From Amphimedon queenslandica (taxonomy: Eukaryota; Porifera; Demospongiae; Haplosclerida; Niphatidae), in the NCBI RefSeq assembly GCF_000090795.2, contig NW_003546262.1, positions 211,641 to 273,520 of the forward strand: DNA of 61,880 nucleotides. Reading direction: 5' to 3'. The translations under genes and the position numbers were made by a program. The notes beneath the pieces were generated by a model. It made no database searches. It had not been told where the DNA came from and saw only the letters and a program-made list of their open reading frames with translations. Positions 22,405-33,837 of the stretch are shown one piece after another; position 1 is the stretch's first letter; each line of letters opens with the position of its first letter.

Positions 22405-24260
22405 TTATAATAACCTTTTTTGTCTTTTTAGTGAAATTTGTATTGTTGATTGCTGTAGAGATATGAAAAAAGAATTATGAAATTTATCATTTTTCCTGAA
22501 GATATAGATAGTGAAAATATTTGTCTTGCTTGCCCCAAAGTATAGTTTTAATAGTAACAATAGCAGTGGAATGTCACAATATTTATTTACAGTTACTATC
22601 TCATTAGTGATCTTAATTATCATGATATACATTGTTGCTTTATGTGTTATTATTTCAAATACTAGGTTGGTGGTCAGGGAATTATATCTTCAGATGCAAT
22701 TTTTGGCTTACCAAGATGAAAAATGGCACGTGTCAGTGTGAAAGAACCGCTTCATGGCACATTTTTGTTTGCTAACCAAACTGAAGTTGATAATTTAGAG
22801 GATAAGTCAGTAGGAATTGACTTTAATTTTGAAGCATGTGACTAAATGGTGTAATACTCTCTGAAGTATGGTTTTTATAGGAATGTAGTGATTATGTCGC
22901 ATGAATTTCCTTTGGTTTTTTGTAACATAAAATAAGGAGAAAGATAGTATTAGTTTTTAAAATTTTAGATAGCGTTTTATGTAGATATTTATATGCTGTA
23001 TGGATGATGGAATATATAACGAAGCATTCCAATTCATCGCATCATTTTATTTATGACATTACTTCTAATTTGACCAGGCATTTGAAAGTAACTTGATTAT
23101 ATCTTTTATGAGTTCCATTGCTATTATTATTTACAAAATAGGAAGAACTGATCTACTATCCAACATTTTATGTCTCTCAGATCCTTCATTTCATTTGTAT
23201 GGTCATTGTGCAGCATGTCAAGTCAGTGTAATATTGACTGATTCTGTTTTTAAAGCATACATTACAGATAGTGTATAGCTCTTTACAAACTAAGGCATAG
23301 GGCTGTCAGATGGTGAAGTGATGGAAAGATTATGGTCATTTTTTTTGAAGATTTAGTAAAATGACGAAAGAAATGAGGCCAGCTCACCGCATTGCTATTG
23401 TGACACATAGATTGCTATATTACTGTTTGTAGCAAAAGGAAAAGCTTAGTAAGTTCAAATGATTGTATTTTAATCTTTTCAGTTGCACATGCAGGTAAGT
23501 TGTTAACATCAAGATGGTCCAGAACCCGAAGTATATATGTAACTGCTAAAAAGAACTTTGAGGAATTGTCAATATGTTGTAAGTCCTTATTTTAATGGGG
23601 TTTATTGGTTATTCATTTTTCTAGTAAATGCTAGTAACCAAGATATTCAAGATTGGATTGAAATAGAAAAAAACTTGGCTGCTAGCTCAACAAGTTTAGA
23701 AAATAGCTTAAAGCAGTCTATTAAAGCATCATTTGTCAAGCAAAAGTTTCTTTTAGAGCTCAAAAGCAAATATGCATATAAATCAATTATCTAAAATAAT
23801 AGTTCTAAATTCCATAAATTTTAGATGGTCAGAAAATTAAAAACAAAATATTGTTAAAATTAATAGACCACCCGCGCATTACGTAACACTTCTTTGAAGT
23901 TGGCAAAACATTGGGGTAAACATGGTCATGCACACCCACTGGTTGGCAAGAGCAAAATGACTACATCAAATGTAAGCATTTTATGTCTTCGTTTCAGGAT
24001 GCGAGAAAGCACGTTGCACATCTGGAATTTGTTGGTTTGATAATCCATGATGGCCATTATTTGCCTGAAAAAGCAATGTCCAATATACATCAGGGATGAG
24101 AAACTGGCCAAATCACAAGTTTGACTCATCTGCATTGTTAGCAGGCCTGGGCTATTCACACACAAGCAGCTCATGTCCCGGAATTAACTAGAGGCCTACA
24201 ACTACTACAAAGTTCGACATGTTAACACAATTTTCTGTCTCTTTGGATGAGGAGCCAGAA

Positions 24261-24322
24261 AGTTTGGTGTAAGCTTCTTCAACAGCTATGAGGCCTTTAG
24301 CTGAAGAAGCTTACACTAAACT
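24261..24322. repeat. Short hairpin, 24-27 bp arms
   Basis: The arm at 24261-24287 (AGTTTGGTGTAAGCTTCTTC...) pairs with 24299-24322 (...GAAGAAGCTTACACTAAACT) around an 11-base loop. It lies inside the P-like element just downstream of the THAP frame. It may mark the internal deletion junction or be a separate small foldback. Confidence 0.8.
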
Positions 24323-24372
24323 TTCTTTTTAGGCAGCTTGTCTTTGCCTGACACTGGTCGCACCGCACCTTA

Positions 24373-24615
24373 TTACTCTTTGCTCCATAGGCAAAAACTG
24401 TAGAAACTGTCTATGCTAGCAGGGTTGTCAGCCAGCCTTTCTAAAAAGTTACAGTTAGCAAAATGATCTCCACATGTTTGTGTATGCCTCGCTGGTTTCT
24501 CTTTATAGCGTTTATCCACCCTTCTTAATGGGAAAACTGGGATTCCATAGAAGCCGACTTCCTTGTTTTCTCGATGCTTGTTTTGACACCCAACAGCACT
24601 ACAGCCCACTACCAT
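24373..24615 (-). pseudogene. THAP zinc-finger domain protein, truncated
   Basis: THAP domains are C2CH zinc-binding DNA-recognition modules of P-element transposases. From the ATG at 24615-24613 the minus strand reads MVVGCSAVGCQNKHRENK, with the two Cys, then GFYGIPVFPLRR, and CGDHF near 24465, which supplies the Cys-x2-His. The central helix with the usual invariant Trp is not seen, so the fold may be impaired. The frame ends at 24373 without a coiled coil or nuclease domain. Confidence 0.65.
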
Positions 24616-25200
24616 TTTGCTTTTTGCCAGCCAGTGGGTGCATTGGCCACATGTAAGCAAAAGTTTTGCCGACTTCAAAGAGATGTTACCTAATGTACAG
24701 GTAGTCTATAAAGAAACTGCAATTCCGAAACGTTTAGTGGCAAATCAGTCAGTCACCTTTAACATGCTAAATGATCCGTTATCTTCATTTTGGGAGCCTT
24801 TTGACAAGCAAAAAGATATTGGAACACTGCAGAGAAGGCAAACTTTAATTCACAACTATCTATTACTCCAACGAAGTGAAGAAGAAATGGACCTATTAAA
24901 AAAAGATATGCTTAATACTGTGCAGTACCTTAAACAAAAACTGAATGTCATACAAAGGATTATTACCTGAATGTTAAATGAGCCTGAAACATTACATAAC
25001 ATTGGTCCTTGTTCTCTTTTACTGAAGTATAAAAATTGAACAATATCAAGCCTCAAGATAAGTAATATCTCCATTAATTACATTGCCACCATATGCAGCT
25101 GATTTACTAACTTGTGAAGAAATTAGCACTGATCTTAATACTGAGATTCATGTCAATAATCATCAGATGAATCTGAACTAGAAAGTGATACAGATAGTAA

Positions 25201-26288
25201 TTTTGTCAAACACATTCTATTATAAATCCTCACATCTCTCTCCCACCCTCTCCTCTTTTTGCCTTTTGTCTGTATTTTGTTAACTTATTGAAAAATTCTT
25301 GTTTGAACTTAAACAAATGAGGTGGTGTTACTGGAGATTCAGTCGAGAACTCTTAATGATAAATTATACTAAATTACGGCAATATTTTAAGTTCATTGCT
25401 AGTGCATGCATGTCCATATGCAATCGCATGCTGTTGTCCCACGCTATCCTTACTGCATGCTCTCTGTCTTATGCCCCTATGCTATGGACCAATGATGCCT
25501 ATGCTGCTTTAGTCGGTTTCAGTTGAGTTTGACCACTGACCCACCCTTATAACTTCTTTATTTCTCATGCTAGCAATTTCAAACTTGGTATAGTTGCAAA
25601 ACGGGTTCTTCCAAAAATTTGTACCAAATTTGGAGTCTCTAGGTACTCTGGAAGGTTCTCAAAGGGTTCTTCTGGTCAACATGAAAGGAAGCTGCCATGA
25701 TGTTTCGTGACGTGAAGCTTCATGAATATTATTTGCATCTCATTAAATATGTCAAAAATCATGTTTTTATCATTTAAAAATCAAATAAAGCAAAAGGATC
25801 ACTCCAGGCCAAAATATAATTGAACTAGAAGACTGCACTCCAGAAAGAAGTCTCACTTAGTCTGGTGTACCTCTCTAAGCCTTCGTTATTTGTCTTCAAC
25901 TTTGCCGCTTAGAAACTCCGTTGAAATTTTACATCTCTTGATTCTTTCTTGAGGTAAATAGCAAGCACGAAGATCCTTCATATCAATTGCAGGGCAAGCA
26001 GTGACCAAAATAGGATAATAAACAAGTTACAACAAGAAGAAAGGAGCATGATGAAGTTTTCAGCCATTTTATTTGTGTGTGGGTGGGGCTACACGTGACA
26101 TTTTGATGATGAAAACATCCGGTCAAACTCAGCTGAAACCAACTATATATGCTGTACAATATGTTTATGTTACTATATCCTATCTAAAGCTGTCTTCGTC
26201 TATAATTATGCTACATGCCTTATACTTCCTGTGCTGTCCCACATGCATGCTGCTATATATTACCATCCTATGATACTATTTTAAGCTG
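25201..26288. other. No clear gene
   Basis: Frames here are short and unlike any family I know. GCATGC-rich text lies near 25400-25460. Nothing else is seen. Confidence 0.4.
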
Positions 26289-26296
26289 TCCTATAT

Positions 26297-26990
26297 TATT
26301 CAGGCGGGGCCTGACCCATGCAACAAGGAGGGTCAGGACCAAGACACATCTCAAGTTTGTTCTGGCACTTGTATGGCTTGGGCAGGGCTGATGTGTGTAA
26401 TTTCAAAGTCGGTGTAGCTCAAAATAATTAATAATGAGATTAAATGCTTATTAAGTCTATTACTGCTGTTGTTTTTATTGATATTATTAATTATTATTAC
26501 AAATGTGTTCATATGAAATAAAACTGTAGCAGCTTCTTCTACTCCTGTTTTTGTCATTTTTCAGTGCTATAGGGTAGAGGTTACCAAATATCCTAATAGT
26601 AGAAAGAAGAAGCTTTCTACTTATTAGAAGCAGTTGGTAGTCCTTCCTTTGAAGGAGATTAGTTACTGTGATGTTAAAATTGTTTGTGCTCCAATAAATG
26701 ATGAGGTGTCAAGTACATAAACCTAACAGCATCATTGGTTTCCATTTGCAACATTAAAAGATACTTTCTTTTGTATATTCTTTCTTTAGAGTGTAGCCAA
26801 AAGCCATAAACTTGAAACATAATTCTTCTCCACAGCTTCTATTTTAAGTAGTTTATTAACTATTATTATTAATAAATTGCTAATGTCATCACTTCTTGTG
26901 TTGCAAATTTTGTGCGAGCCAGAACAAACTTGAAATGTGTGTCTTGGTCCTGACCCTCCTTGTTGCAAGGGTCAGGTCCTGCCTGACTAG
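26297..26990. mobile_element. hAT-like non-autonomous element, exact 8-bp duplication
   Basis: Inverted ends of ~65 bp: TTCAGGCGGGGCCTGACCC from 26299, and on the other strand GTCAGGCAGGACCTGACCC; both arms continue with AACAAGGAGGGTCAGGACC. The element is flanked by TCCTATAT on both sides (26289-26296 and 26991-26998). An 8-bp duplication and ~700 bp length without coding fit a hAT MITE. Confidence 0.8.
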
Positions 26991-27297
26991 TCCTATATAT
27001 ATATGCTATATATATATACTCTGTGCTGCATGTCTATAATGAAATTTGGAGCTGTTCTTGGGTTTAATTCTAACCCTTTGTTGTAAAGGAATAATCAAAT
27101 CACGTCTATAATTATTTTAAATGTAACACTGTCACTTGCTTATTTCACAACACAAAAGAGCACAAGGACATATTAAAATTAATGAGGTATAAAAGGTATG
27201 CATTCAACAAGCAAACATAATTACGAAAAACAATCTATGACTCAATGCAAATTAATCATTCATATTACAAATTGAGCAAAAACATTCCTGCTTTACA
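26991..27297. other. No clear gene
   Basis: A TATATA run (26995-27016) and AT-rich sequence. It is probably downstream flank of the peptidase gene on the minus strand. Confidence 0.4.
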
Positions 27298-29825
27298 TCA
27301 ATAGAGTTTAACGCACTCAAAATGAAACCACATACCACAGTTATCACACTTGATCATACCCTTGTTTGGATTAAATATAGTTTTACTAGTACAATAAAGA
27401 TTCTCTTCATCAACCCTTTTTAAAAAATTTCCACTTATTAAACAAATGCTGCTGAAAGGAAATAATTCTACATCCTGTTTTTCAAAAAATTTTACTAAGT
27501 GACTCCACATTCCTTTTCAATCCCAGTTATAATTTACTGGGTTCTTACCAAGGACAAGAGCTACAGCATTTGCAATTGCATAGACTCCACAATCTGTTCC
27601 ATTTGTTTGATGTGCGACATCATGAGTTTGGATGAAAAGACTCGGAGTATTAGGACGACAGAATGACAAAATTTGCAATTTGGTGTCATATCTTACGAAG
27701 GTGTATGACCTGTCATAAATATTGTCAGTTCCAGGTGAGCAATTAATTGTTGATAGTACTACTTATCAGTGTTCACATGAAGAATTTGGATTAGTGGCAA
27801 CTTAGGAACTCTGAACTCGAAATTTCTGTCTAATACTTGAGTTTGCAAACCAAAAATTCCTGATGCTTTTTGTTTTAATTACTTGGGCTGCATTTATTAT
27901 TTTGGATGTTATCCAATTTTCATTTTCAATGATATATCTGTAAGAGACAAATAATTCCATTTGACCAATCTTAAACCACAAGTTATCTATATTATCTGGT
28001 GTAAAATCATGAATTGTCAAATCAATAGAACAAGATGAGGTTGGTGTTTTAGTAATACTAGTGGATATAGTTCCTGATAATAATACAGTTGCTGTTTTTG
28101 TGAAAGTGGGTGATGGTACAAAGCCTGACAGCTCAACTGATGTATTTGGTGGTACTTTATCACTTGGTGGTAAGACGTTTCACTGTGAATTTAATGAAAG
28201 TATAGTAAATTTTGTTAAATTAACTTTAGAATACAATGTTGCAGATGAGGTTGGTGTTTTAGCAATAGAAGTGGAGATAGCTCCTGATAATGAAGTTGCT
28301 GTTTTTGTGAAAGTGGGCAATGGTACACAGTCTGATAGCTCAACTGATGTATTTGGTGGTGCTTTATAATTTGGTGGTAAGACATAATAGTGAATTTGAT
28401 GATGTTGTAGTAAATTTTGTTGAATTAACTTTAGAAAGCACTGGTGGAGATGAGGTTGGTATTTTAGAAATAGAAGTGGATATAATTCCTGATAATGATG
28501 AAGTTGCTGTTTTTGTGCAAGTGAGCGATGGTACACCATCTGACAGCTCAACTGATGCATTTGTTGGTACTTTATCACTTGGCAGTAAGACTTTTGACTG
28601 TGAATTTGATAATGGTGTAGTAAATTTTGTTGAATTAACTTTAGACAACACTGTTGGAGATGAGGTTGGTGTTTCAGCAATATAAGTAAATATAGTTCCT
28701 GATAGTGATGAAGAATCTGTTTTTTTGTGAAAGTATTATATGGTGCACAGTCTGACAGCTTAACTGACGTGTTTGGTGGTGCTTTATCACTTGGTAGTAA
28801 GACCTTCAACTATGAATTTGACGATGGTGTAGCATTTTTCAGTGAATCAACAATGAAGACCATTGGAAATGAGGTTGGACCCAGTGTTTCAGTAATAGAA
28901 GTTCCTATACATCAAAGTAAGTTTAAATGGTTTATTCTAATAATGATGGCACACTGCTTTTAATAAAAGTTTACCTGATGTTACTGGTGGAACTTCATTT
29001 TTTGGTTAGGCTTCTGTTAAGGAGTTTGCCAAGGGTGCATTCATTATAGACAACGGGACAGATAAAACTATTGGTCTTAAGTAATTTCTATGTAAAAAAA
29101 TAATGTGATTAAATTCACAAGACTCAATGAAAACTCACGGAATTTGAGATAATTTACCAACAGCAGGCACACTTGCTTTTGACTCAACATCAATAAAATT
29201 AAGTAACAATTGGAACTCTGTCAATAATAAAATACCTTCTAACTGCTTCACTACTGAAGGGTTTCCTACAGTAGAAGCAAGAAACATCATTAATATAATT
29301 AATACACATATGGTGACAATACATACCTGCTTTGATAACTGAACATGTGTAATCTACTATTTTAGATGTGAAACATTTTGTAGCAGTTGTTCCAGCGATG
29401 TTTACACCTTCACCTTTCATAGCCTTCTAACTCATCAAACTATAACTGCAGAATTAATATTCCATTTAAAATTATAATTACCAGTTTCTTGAATTTTCAA
29501 AAATTTTACAATGCCTCTGTTCAGCTGGTACTGCTGTATGTAAAAATTCAGTCTGTATTGCATCCTTATTCTATAATCAAATATCATCATATTCTATTTT
29601 TATTTTCTTATTGTACTCACAGAAGGCAAGGAAGACTTTTCTCTGTACAAAATATGAAAGTGATGATAAATAATTATATGCAGTCTTACGAAAACCTACT
29701 GTGATTGTTAATCTAGCCAATTTTTTTTAGATGCTTGCCATTTTGTTAATGGTACCTGTTTATCCCATTTTGTAGGATTTGTGACATTTTTTACTTGCAT
29801 ATTAGTTCCTTTCATCCAACTCTAA
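27298..29825 (-). pseudogene. C48 (Ulp1-like) peptidase gene with PHD finger, multi-exon, broken
   Basis: Read leftward. N-terminal exons near 29822-29730 (PTKWDKQVPLTKWQ), 29420-29323 (GTTATKCFTSKIVDYTC, ending at a GTATGT donor) and from 29268 (VVKQLEGILLLTEFQLLLNF, after CTACTGTAG). A Ser/Thr-rich linker of ~207-bp repeats follows (28960-28025). Then the papain-like cysteine protease: WITSKIINAAQ near 27910 and NGTDCGVYAIANA near 27590, containing the catalytic Cys. The C-terminus is a PHD-like zinc finger (MIKCDNCGMWFHFECVKLY, 27358-27301). The HW strand that should carry the catalytic His is disturbed near 27760. It would cleave ubiquitin-like modifiers or a transposon substrate; the true substrate is unknown. 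Confidence 0.6.
28025..28960 (-). repeat. ~207-bp coding tandem repeat, about five units
   Basis: Anchors GATGAGGTTGGTGTTTTAG occur at 28035, 28245, 28450, 28659 and, diverged, at 28868. On the minus strand the unit encodes a Ser/Thr-rich segment such as SLSGIISTSISKTPTSSPPV, LSKVNSTKFTT and SVELSDGVPS, and it runs straight into the peptidase domain. Plus-strand frames here are antisense shadows. Confidence 0.8.
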
Positions 29826-29846
29826 AATATTAATTGTATTATAAAC

Positions 29847-30543
29847 TAGTGCTGGGCGATAGTGCTACTATCATATCACGATTGATAGTTCTTAAAATTT
29901 TAACGATAGTGACACTATCACGATATTAACAATTAATTTTAATATATTTATTTAATGTAACAAAATAGGCAAAAGGATGAAAGGTAGATGAATATTTGAG
30001 GTTTTCAGCTAGAAGGACATTTTCTGGATGTAGACAAGCTCTTTTTTTAGTACCTATATTCCCTGCAGTACTATAAATACACATTCAGAGGGAACTGATG
30101 CCACCGGTATACATAAATATTTCCTAGCTATTATTGTATAACAAAAGAAATTTGTGTTCCACCATGCCAAAGGATTGTATATCATATATATCTAAGCTAA
30201 TAGGCTCTAATATCTTGAAATTTCTGCATGAGCCTTTTGGAGATTATTCAAGCACTCAGAAATTTTACCATCAACAGCAGGAAAACTAAAATACTTCCAT
30301 ACAACACTAGTAGCACCAGGTAAAGGCAATATTTCTGTTTCTTTTTGGAGCAGTACTGCTACTAATGATAACATCTTCCATTTTTACAGCTGAACTAACT
30401 CATTAAAGTAACCACGTGTTTGATAATGCGCATGCGTACATGTACCACGTGTCAATCGTGATAGTGTTGATTCAACTATCACGATAGTGATAGTAGATTA
30501 CTATCGCGACCATCGCATATATCGATACTATCGCCCAGCACTA
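29847..30543. mobile_element. hAT-like non-autonomous element, exact 8-bp duplication
   Basis: Ends read TAGTGCTGGGCGATAGT from 29847 and the same from 30543 on the other strand. The subterminal regions are rich in repeated CTATCACGATAG-type words. Flanks are TTATAAAC at 29839-29846 and 30544-30551, an exact 8-bp duplication. It is 697 bp and non-coding. The perfect duplication suggests a fairly recent insertion. Confidence 0.85.
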
Positions 30544-30551
30544 TTATAAAC

Positions 30552-31000
30552 GGTATGTTATGTACATTACAAGATATTGCAAAGATTGTGAGTACTTATT
30601 TAGTTGACAAATTTCATAACATAGGTAGGGTTATTTTTTGAATGAATTATAATCAATTACATTTTTCTAAAATCTTGAAGCTCAGTTACAATATACAATA
30701 TGCAAATCATCGTGAAGCTTCGAATTATATACACTAAAAGCAAATTATGTATAAGTGATCATCTTGGCAAAGTGTAATATGCAATTATGACCACAAGACA
30801 ATAAAATGTGTAACTTATGTACAAATGCATGCTTCAGTGACATGAATACTGCCCTATTATGTCATCTAATCAGTACATCTACTGTAGTGATTTCAATTAT
30901 AGATATGTGCAATCATTATGTAGTCATCATAAGTAACTAAATAAGATTATGATATCATTAATAATCATTTATTAATTTTTATAGTAGTCATTATCATAAT
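30552..31000. other. No clear gene
   Basis: AT-rich sequence between the hAT-like element and the next exon pair; nothing recognised. Confidence 0.4.
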
Positions 31001-31019
31001 CATTATAATTCGGCACAAC

Positions 31020-31371
31020 TTGCCCCACAAAAAGTGCTGGATATGCTAAATTATCCAACCCCGATTTACTTCAATTTTAGTGACTGAGAGTTTAGATTCC
31101 TGTGCAGCAGCAAATATTGTTTCATCAATATCTTTCCCTGTTCAATTCATGCCTTTGTCATAGTAACTTTAAGAATAGACATTTGTGACATTATAAACCA
31201 GCATACAAATAATAAATCTATTAATTAAGCTTGAGTAAAGAGTTACCTTTTTGATACAACATTACTTTTAGATCTAGATTTACTTGTTTCTCCATCACTA
31301 CTATGGTGACTATGGTCCATGCTAGCACTAATCATGCTTCGATTATGCATACCACATTTGTTTAACTGTCA
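31020..31371 (-). CDS. Two putative exons of an unrecognised gene
   Basis: On the minus strand, sequence after an ATGACAG acceptor near 31371 reads CGMHNRSMISASMDHSHHSS and then SKSRSKSNVVSKR up to an AAAAGGTAACT donor near 31253. After another AG near 31170, a second stretch reads GKDIDETIFAAAQESKLSVT and KIEVNRGW before a stop. A stop (GMN*) lies between. The Ser/Lys/Arg-rich character suggests a nuclear protein tail. The family is not known. Confidence 0.25.
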
Positions 31372-31434
31372 TATGTATCTAAAGTGTTAAAAACAAAATT
31401 AATAAACAGCAATCTATTTACAACCAGATCTTTC

Positions 31435-31503
31435 ATGGTCACAAGTGTCGGGAGTGTTTCAAACTTCTTGGTCACTTTTTTTGACCCGGAAAGTTTATGA
31501 ACC
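31435..31503 (+). pseudogene. Fragment of the C2H2-family first finger
   Basis: It reads HGHKCRECFKLLGHFF on the plus strand, then a stop. It aligns at DNA level with the minus strand of 20775-20700 (TTCATGGTCA, CGGGAG, TTGGTCACTT, AACCRGG), the start of the C2H2 gene there. Only the first-exon segment is present, so it is a fragment of a second family copy. Confidence 0.5.
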
Positions 31504-31599
31504 GGGTGAGATATTCTATTACTTACTAACTAGCCACGCCTAACTCCTCCCCAATTAATATTCAACCTCTGCTTATCATGTGCACGTGGTCAGTTGATG

Positions 31600-33172
31600 A
31601 TGAAGGCTGTGATGCTGTCATACCTTGAGAGGAACAAAGTAGTGAAAATACCTCATATTTACGAAGGGAGTTGAATTTCTCGAAGAAGAGTTTAGGAAAT
31701 TGTTTTCATACCAAAGAAACTTGTCTATTTTTTTTCTTTTCACAAGTATGACGCTGGTTGGGAGGACTTTGTAGAGTTAGAAAATTGAGAAGCTATAGAA
31801 AACAAAGATAAACTCAAAGTTGTTGGGGTATCACAGAGTGCTATGTCATCTGTTATTGTTGATCATGACACTCTTGAAGGAAATGTCTCGTCTACTCCAT
31901 CAAGCTCTAATAAGTACCCTCCAAGAGTAATAGTTGATGATGAATCTCCAATTGGCAGTTGAAAACAGTCTTGTAAAACAGGGGCGCCACTCATTGATAA
32001 TGATGATTCAACTAGCACTGACGTTTTGACCATAAGTGATAATCTGGATATAGAAGTGAAAGCAAAGAGGCGCAAAGTTACAAAGGATATAAATGATGCC
32101 ATTCTGCTTCCCAATCCATATCCATTTCCATTACACTATCCATCAATTGTTGAAGCAGCATTGAAGTTGGGTAAGCTAAATTATGTCACAAGGCAAGCAT
32201 TTCTTTCCAGAATAGCATTATCAATGCTCAGCCAAAAGAGATATCCGACTTATGAGGATTAATCTAATGTTGCTCACAGCATTATACAAAAACATCCATT
32301 TACTAAGTCACCTGTTGGTTCTCCCATTGTAAGGGATGTTTTTACGTATTACTGTTATGCTCATTATTATTATTGTTCTTATTATCATGATTTTTATCAT
32401 TATTGTTCATTATTATTATTACTATTCTTATTATTATTATTATATTTATCATTATTGTTTATTATAATTATTATTATTATTAAAATTATTATTGATGTCG
32501 ATGTTATTTGGCATTGTTATTTTATCATAATTATTATGAATCATTTCTTCCTAACACATTAAAATGGGAGACTAAAATAACAATTGCAAATGATAATGAC
32601 AATCTAACTGCATTTTGTGACGTTACATTTTAATCAGAGAAATGTTTTTAAATTTTTAAAACTAATTATGAATGTATATGTAATTTGAAAACTTGATGTA
32701 TGCGTGGTACATTTTGTTTTTAATTGTATCTAATAGGTGCTTTAAAGTAATTTGTTATAATTTTTATGATAGGGAGCTATTATCACACGTCTGAATATTG
32801 CTTTAAAGGAATTCCAAAGAGACAAAGAAAAAAGAACACTGTGTCAATGAAAAGACCTACTGAGTCTAAGAAAGTGCCAGGTAGTAGTATCAGACTGTCA
32901 AGCCCACCTACTACTATAATTGAATGAGGTGTGGGTGTTATTTTGTAGTGAATAATAATTTGTAACATTTAAACCAGTGGTGAAGATGAAGTCTCCTTTT
33001 CAAGGAACTTGAAAGTACTTCAGGCTGAGCTTAAGAAATCCTCCGCAAATATGCAAGTAGTAACATAATTGATGGCACCAAACTTTGTAATGCGATGCAG
33101 AGATATAATTGAAAATTATTGTGATGTTTCTACATTATTTGTGGAGTACCCATTTCTTGGTCATTCAACAGG
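31600..33172 (+). pseudogene. SAMD3-like gene (PB1-like N-terminus), decayed, three or more exons
   Basis: The N-terminal part reads YLERNKVVKIPHIYEG and, after an intron-like T-rich tract, a PB1-like WEDFVELEN and NKDKLKVVGV (31755-31825). A low-complexity acidic stretch follows, then NPYPFPLHYPSIVEAAL and QKRYPTYED (32112-32262). A GTAAGG donor lies near 32331. The next exon begins after TATGATAG near 32771 with AIITRLNIALKEFQRDKEK. A further exon (about 32977-33171) reads GEDEVSFSRNLKVLQAELKK and ends at a GTAATGG donor. This order matches the SAMD3-like family common in fish and invertebrates. In-frame stops occur at several points. Function is unknown. Confidence 0.55.
32360..32535. repeat. 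(TTA)n-rich run in an intron
   Basis: Irregular TTATTATTATTG repeats fill much of the intron between the SAMD3-like exons. Confidence 0.8.
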
Positions 33173-33837
33173 TAATGGAGCTGTTTGTAAATAATCTAAT
33201 ATTGTAGCTTACGCTTGATTCCTTACCTTGCATAAGCTGTGACATTTTTTGGTTTCATGGCATATCAAAAGAATGCACATAATGATAATGTACTCGACAC
33301 ATTATGAATAATTCTGGAAGAATGAAAATTGTTTAAATTGTATCTAATACAAAGTGTAATACACAAGTCATTTTTGATTATGTAGAATCATGATAAATGA
33401 ATTGAATATACAAAGAAAGTCAATATAAAATAAAGAATTATGAGTTTTTGATAATGACTAACCAATAAAATGTTCACTTCTTGGAAAAGTTCCTTTTTGT
33501 GGGAACAGCTGGAGAAAGCAAGCCCTGTCATGTAAATAGACTATAATTATTTTGTCAAAAGAATACAAAATAGTGATTTACTTCTTAAGGATATTATTTC
33601 TGATGTCTTTGCATGTCTTTCATCTGCTAATAGATTCATATTATTGGTTATCTGTGTAAATTCGGTCTCTGAAAGTACAATTCTATCTAACTATACAACA
33701 AAATATTTACTTGTGAGTTTGTACAGGGTATATATACAAACCTTTTCTATTTTATAGTGTCATACAAGATGATCAACACAAGACTCCTAAGAATGAACTA
33801 TAGCAATGAAAGACTTTTAGAAGCCAAGCCTTATGAT

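Larger units (their letters stand above)
23887..24685 (-). mobile_element. P-element-like transposon with THAP domain, deleted
   Basis: The element has ~75-bp inverted repeats: CACTTCTTTGAAGTTGGC from 23887, and on the other strand from 24685 CATCTCTTTGAAGTCGGC; both arms continue with GGCAAAAC and CACCCACTGG. The flanks are TTACGTAA (23879-23886) and TTACCTAA (24686-24693), an 8-bp target duplication with one difference, as expected for P elements. The minus strand encodes a THAP domain and no catalytic region is visible, so this is an internally deleted derivative. It interrupts the KDZ reading frame, whose C-terminus resumes right after the right duplication. Confidence 0.75.
20802..25200 (+). 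pseudogene. KDZ-type (Kyakuja-Dileera-Zisupton) transposase, multi-exon, broken
   Basis: An ATG at 20802 opens a 77-codon N-terminal exon. The cysteine cluster region follows (about 21205-21600: CKDTIHNTACVLH, CSCNAKIEIPLC) and then VRLWPSSPSHPQTAYSFKLL. The KDZ core is read in pieces: CLACPK near 22525, SVKEPLHGTF near 22735, HEFPLVFCNIK near 22900, YDITSNLTRHLK near 23055, FHLYGHCAACQV near 23190, GLSDGEVMERLWSFF near 23300, TKEMRPAHRI near 23370. A coiled segment ends at 23793. The C-terminal part resumes at 24694 (IPKRLVANQSVTFNML, LQRRQTLIHNYLLLQRSEEE). A TA-type MITE (22196-22404) and a P-like element (23887-24685) interrupt it. It is a DNA transposase. Confidence 0.75.

Noticed and set aside
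24617..24700. Start of a plus-strand protein overlapping the THAP domain
   Set aside because: The first ~25 codons are antisense to the P-like terminal repeat; genuine KDZ coding begins after the right target duplication at 24694.
28061..28963. Plus-strand frames with Val/Asp/Gly repeats
   Set aside because: They are antisense to the Ser/Thr-rich repeat linker, which is in frame with a recognisable peptidase on the minus strand.
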